Part shown: in pieces, positions 19,865 to 22,097 of the stretch
How the letters are laid out: each line of letters begins with the position of its first letter
How positions within the stretch are numbered: position 1 is the first letter of the stretch
From: a virus
DNA length: 22,097 nucleotides
IMG/VR virus record: IMGVR_UViG_3300048597_000242
Coordinates: 1 to 22,097 of that record
Strand: one strand, 5' to 3'
The notes under the pieces: generated by a model
The model's input: only the letters and a program-made list of their open reading frames with translations
The model's database searches: none
Told to the model about the DNA's origin: nothing
Position numbers and translations under genes: made by a program

Positions 19865-20481
19865 TTCTTGGCCTGCTTCTTCAAATTCTTGCGCGACTGC
19901 TTGGTCTGCTCGCCGTCGTTCTGGCCCCAGTTGATGGCGATGTCCTGGATCGCCGGGATGTATTCCAGCCCGATGTCGCCCGAATAGCGCGACTGCTGGT
20001 CCATGTCGGTCCGGCGCCGGTCGTTGGCGCGCTCGAGCACCCGCATCCAGCTCTCGCAGTTGACCGTGATCCGCCCGGTTTGCCCCTGGTCGGTGACCTC
20101 CATGAAGTCCATCACCCCGCCGAAGATCTGCGGCGGCGTCGAGATCAGCGCCAGGGTCGCCGTGTTGAACAGCCCCAGCCAGATTCGGGCCGCGCGCCCC
20201 TGGTAGTTCTCGGTCAGCGCCGTCGCCAGCAGCGACGTGTCGGTGATGTCCAGCGTCAGCTGCACCCCGGTCGCGACGATGTCGGCCTTTTCCTCGATCA
20301 CCGAGATGCCGCCCAACTCGCCGACACCGGTGAACGTCGCGCCCTCCGGCCCGGTGATCGAGCCGATGCCGGTCCAGGCGCGCACGACGCCGGACGAGAA
20401 GTCCAGCTCGACGAAATACGCCGCCACCACCCGCGAGGCCGCCGCCGCGTTGGCGTTGTCGGTCGTCAGGCCCCTGCTCAT
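19861..20481 (-). CDS. Minor tail protein (DUF2163-slot, baseplate hub type)
   Basis: A 206-aa protein. 'RVVAAYFVELDFSSGVVRAW' (about 17-36), 'ATFTGVGELGGISVIEEKAD', 'TLDITDTSLLATALTENYQG', and near the end 'RRRTDMDQQSRYSGDIGLEY' form a conserved pattern of siphophage tail proteins found immediately before the NlpC-like gene. It ends in a very basic tail. By order it corresponds to gene transfer agent ORF13 (DUF2163) and λ gpL; the family name is inferred from order and pattern. Confidence 0.8.
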   Translation of the reverse strand: MSRGLTTDNANAAAASRVVAAYFVELDFSSGVVRAWTGIGSITGPEGATFTGVGELGGISVIEEKADIVATGVQLTLDITDTSLLATALTENYQGRAARIWLGLFNTATLALISTPPQIFGGVMDFMEVTDQGQTGRITVNCESWMRVLERANDRRRTDMDQQSRYSGDIGLEYIPAIQDIAINWGQNDGEQTKQSRKNLKKQAKK

Positions 20482-20499
20482 TTTATGTCGCCCTCGTTA

Positions 20500-20521
20500 C
20501 GCCGTAGCCTTGGCGAAGGCG
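20500..20521. repeat. GNA-bulge palindrome, copy 8
   Basis: CGCC-GTA-GCC-TT-GGC-GAA-GGCG, in the 42-base spacer between two minor tail genes. The wider sequence shares 28 of 31 bases with copy 7. Confidence 0.75.
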
Positions 20522-20523
20522 GA

Positions 20524-21132
20524 TCATCGCAGATCCTCGATCGCCGTGAACGACATCGTGCCCAGTCGCAGCAGGTCGGAATCCCAGGACACCCGGTTGT
20601 CGATCAGCCGGAACTTGCCCTTGGCGTCGGTGATGGTGATCGCCGCGTTGTTGGCTGGCGACTGGCCGGCGCCGATGCCGGGCGAGATGTCGAGCGTCAG
20701 ATTGCCCGAGCCGTCCGAGGTGCCGTCGGCGACCACCATGCGCAGCAGGCCGTTCACCTCGATCCAGTCACCCGCCTTCAGCACCAGGGTCGAGTTCGGC
20801 CAGCCGTCGGTCACCAGCGTGTAACCCGACTGCGACCCGCCATTGACCAGCGGCGTGCCGCCCCCCGCGCCGCGCGGAACCCGAGCGTCCGGATCATAGC
20901 CGTAGAAGCTGCCATAGGTGCCGCGCAGCGACATGCCGAACGCCTGCCAGGCCGCGATCTGCGCCCTTGTCTTCCTCGGCAGGCTGAACTCGAACACCAG
21001 CAGGTCGCCGGCCCGCGCCACGGTCTGCACCGAGCGGTTCAGCGACTGGATGTTGACGTTGTTGAAGTCGGCGCCGAAGGTCGAAACCGTGAAGCCCCGG
21101 TCGGGCAGCGTCAGCGGAAAGGAAATCGTCAC
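20524..21132 (-). CDS. Minor tail protein (distal-tail type)
   Basis: A 202-aa protein with a conserved phage pattern: 'SLPRKTRAQIAAWQAFGMSL' then RGTYGSFYGYDP, 'RGAGGGTPLVNGGSQSGYTL', 'DGWPNSTLVLKAGDWIEVNG' and 'FTAIEDLR' at the end. Such proteins stand directly after the tape measure gene in siphophages and take the ORF12 (DUF2460) or λ gpM place, at the distal tail. The start overlaps the tape measure stop by 4 bases. Confidence 0.8.
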   Translation of the reverse strand: MTISFPLTLPDRGFTVSTFGADFNNVNIQSLNRSVQTVARAGDLLVFEFSLPRKTRAQIAAWQAFGMSLRGTYGSFYGYDPDARVPRGAGGGTPLVNGGSQSGYTLVTDGWPNSTLVLKAGDWIEVNGLLRMVVADGTSDGSGNLTLDISPGIGAGQSPANNAAITITDAKGKFRLIDNRVSWDSDLLRLGTMSFTAIEDLR

Positions 21133-22097
21133 CGGATGAACGCCCCCGCCGTGCGCTGGTTGGCGTTGCGGACCGCCTGGGCGGCCTGGGCGGCGATCTT
21201 CGGCGTGTGCTGCCGGATACGCTGGTCGACACCCTCCAGCCCGACGTCATAGTGGTTGTGGATGTTGACGACCACGGCCTGGCCCCCGCCCATCTTGTTG
21301 TTCGGCACGATGCCGCCCGACGACCCCGGCACGAACATCTCCGGCCCCTTCTCTCCGACCAGGTACGGCGTGTTTGCCGTCACCGGCCCGCCGGCCGCGC
21401 GCGTGCCGAGCGTGCCCGAGCCGATGCCGAAGATCGAGCCGAACACTCCGCCGCCGCTGCCCCCGGACGCGGCGCCGAAGATCGACTTCATCAGCGGCTG
21501 GATCACCGACAGCCGGAACGCCTCGTTGATCATGTCGTTGATCAGCGTCTTGAACGACCGGCCCACCTGCTTGAAGATGTCGCCCGCGAACCAGTCGATG
21601 TTCGACAGGCCCTGCTCCAGGCCCTGCAGCGCCCGGGCGAACCCGCCCTCCAGCGTCTCCGACGCCAGCAGCGCCTCGTGGCTCAGCCGCCCGATCGCCG
21701 CCGCCGCCTCGTCCGTCGTCAGCCCGTGCTCGCCGGTCAGCGCGTTGATCCGCTCGATCTCTTGCGCCAGCGCCACCATCGGGTCGCTGGCGGCGCGGAT
21801 CGCATCCGCCTCCTCGCCGATCCGGGCGATCCGGTCCTGCTGTTCCTTCGGGTCGAACCACGCCGACACGTCGATCGGGAACGCCGCCCCGGACTTGCCG
21901 ACGAAGCCGCCGTCGATCAGGTCGGGCAGCGCGTCGGCCTTGCCCGGCTTGCCGGTGCTGACCTTCAGGTCAGCGGCAACGCGCCCGGTGCGCCCGAAAT
22001 TGCCGACCGAGCCCTTCCAGTCCTGACTGCTCTGGACAACCCATTCCGGGCCGTTGCCGATGCCCATCCTGGCAAGGAATTCCTGCGTCGCGCGGGC
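21129..22097 (-). CDS. Tail tape measure protein, C-terminal part
   Basis: 322 codons are visible; the frame stays open to the window edge (an in-frame 'ARATQEFLAR' precedes the methionine at 22067), so the gene continues to the right. The C-terminus has the well-known tape-measure end: 'FRLSVIQPLMKSIFG', a Gly-rich stretch, 'GGPVTANTPYLVGEKGPEMF' then VPGSSGGIVPNN, and 'VVVNIHNHYDVG'. The region before it is helical ('EEADAIRAASDPMVALAQEI'). It sets tail length and threads the tail tube. The last residues 'AQAVRNANQRTAGAFIR' overlap the next gene. Confidence 0.9.
   Translation of the reverse strand, partial: ARATQEFLARMGIGNGPEWVVQSSQDWKGSVGNFGRTGRVAADLKVSTGKPGKADALPDLIDGGFVGKSGAAFPIDVSAWFDPKEQQDRIARIGEEADAIRAASDPMVALAQEIERINALTGEHGLTTDEAAAAIGRLSHEALLASETLEGGFARALQGLEQGLSNIDWFAGDIFKQVGRSFKTLINDMINEAFRLSVIQPLMKSIFGAASGGSGGGVFGSIFGIGSGTLGTRAAGGPVTANTPYLVGEKGPEMFVPGSSGGIVPNNKMGGGQAVVVNIHNHYDVGLEGVDQRIRQHTPKIAAQAAQAVRNANQRTAGAFIR

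Noticed and set aside
1-22097. CRISPR arrays, tRNA or rRNA genes
   Set aside because: No regularly spaced identical repeats and no tRNA or rRNA signatures were seen; the repeats present are isolated palindromes.

Overview
The window is a stretch of a temperate, λ-organised siphophage or prophage from a high-GC alphaproteobacterium. The evidence is a CI/Cro immunity region, a large serine integrase, a tape-measure and tail-tip operon, and a holin/M15 endolysin lysis block. The alphaproteobacterial assignment rests on a GapR (DUF2312) homologue, a GcrA-like DNA-binding protein, tail genes in the order seen in gene transfer agents, and REP sequences of the 'TCATCCCGGCGAAGGCCGGG' kind. The genus cannot be resolved, and no certain host gene is visible.

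Layout. (1) 1-4225, minus strand: one tightly overlapping early operon running leftward from cro. It encodes Cro, an unknown protein, a CII-like HTH protein, a 40-aa membrane peptide, a DUF6378 protein, a GcrA-like protein, a GP88-like cysteine-rich protein, a coiled-coil protein, a ParB-like protein and a DNA-methylase-like protein cut by the window edge. (2) 4226-5642: immunity region with the cI repressor (plus), a convergent lipoprotein gene (minus) and four 17-bp operator-like palindromes. The two outward promoters (PR for cro, PL for the plus-strand early operon) carry the same promoter/operator module, so one repressor probably silences both arms. (3) 5643-11953, plus strand: the second early operon, with small unknown proteins, a full DnaN-type sliding clamp, GapR, zinc-ribbon proteins, several tiny membrane proteins, one frameshifted gene and, at the right end, an AT-richer HTH + DUF3467 pair. 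(4) 11950-12373: a two-gene minus-strand unit with its own promoter and a dyad operator candidate. (5) 12554-14664: the serine integrase and one unknown gene. (6) 14685-22097, minus strand: the late operon, read from the right: tape measure (partial), minor tail proteins, DUF6950/NlpC-like protein, gpJ-like tail-tip protein, an unknown protein, a membrane protein, M15 endolysin, holin, lipoprotein and a membrane-anchored protein, ending at a strong terminator.

Working model: in the lysogen CI holds PR and PL shut while the lipoprotein may be expressed as a conversion gene. On induction (the CI has a self-cleaving S24 domain) the two early arms supply regulators and DNA-handling proteins, including a phage-borne clamp and GapR, and the late operon builds tail and lysis functions. 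No phage genes are missing on either side of the integrase, which suggests an attP-intact (circular, virion or otherwise rearranged) form rather than a prophage cut next to int.

The most unusual signal is a family of at least eight tiny palindromes of one design: two stems separated by an unpaired GAA or GTA facing a GAA. They sit in gene ends, in intergenic spacers of the tail operon, in the N-terminal extension of dnaN, and once nested inside a larger REP element. A second, intact REP copy is translated in frame inside another early gene.
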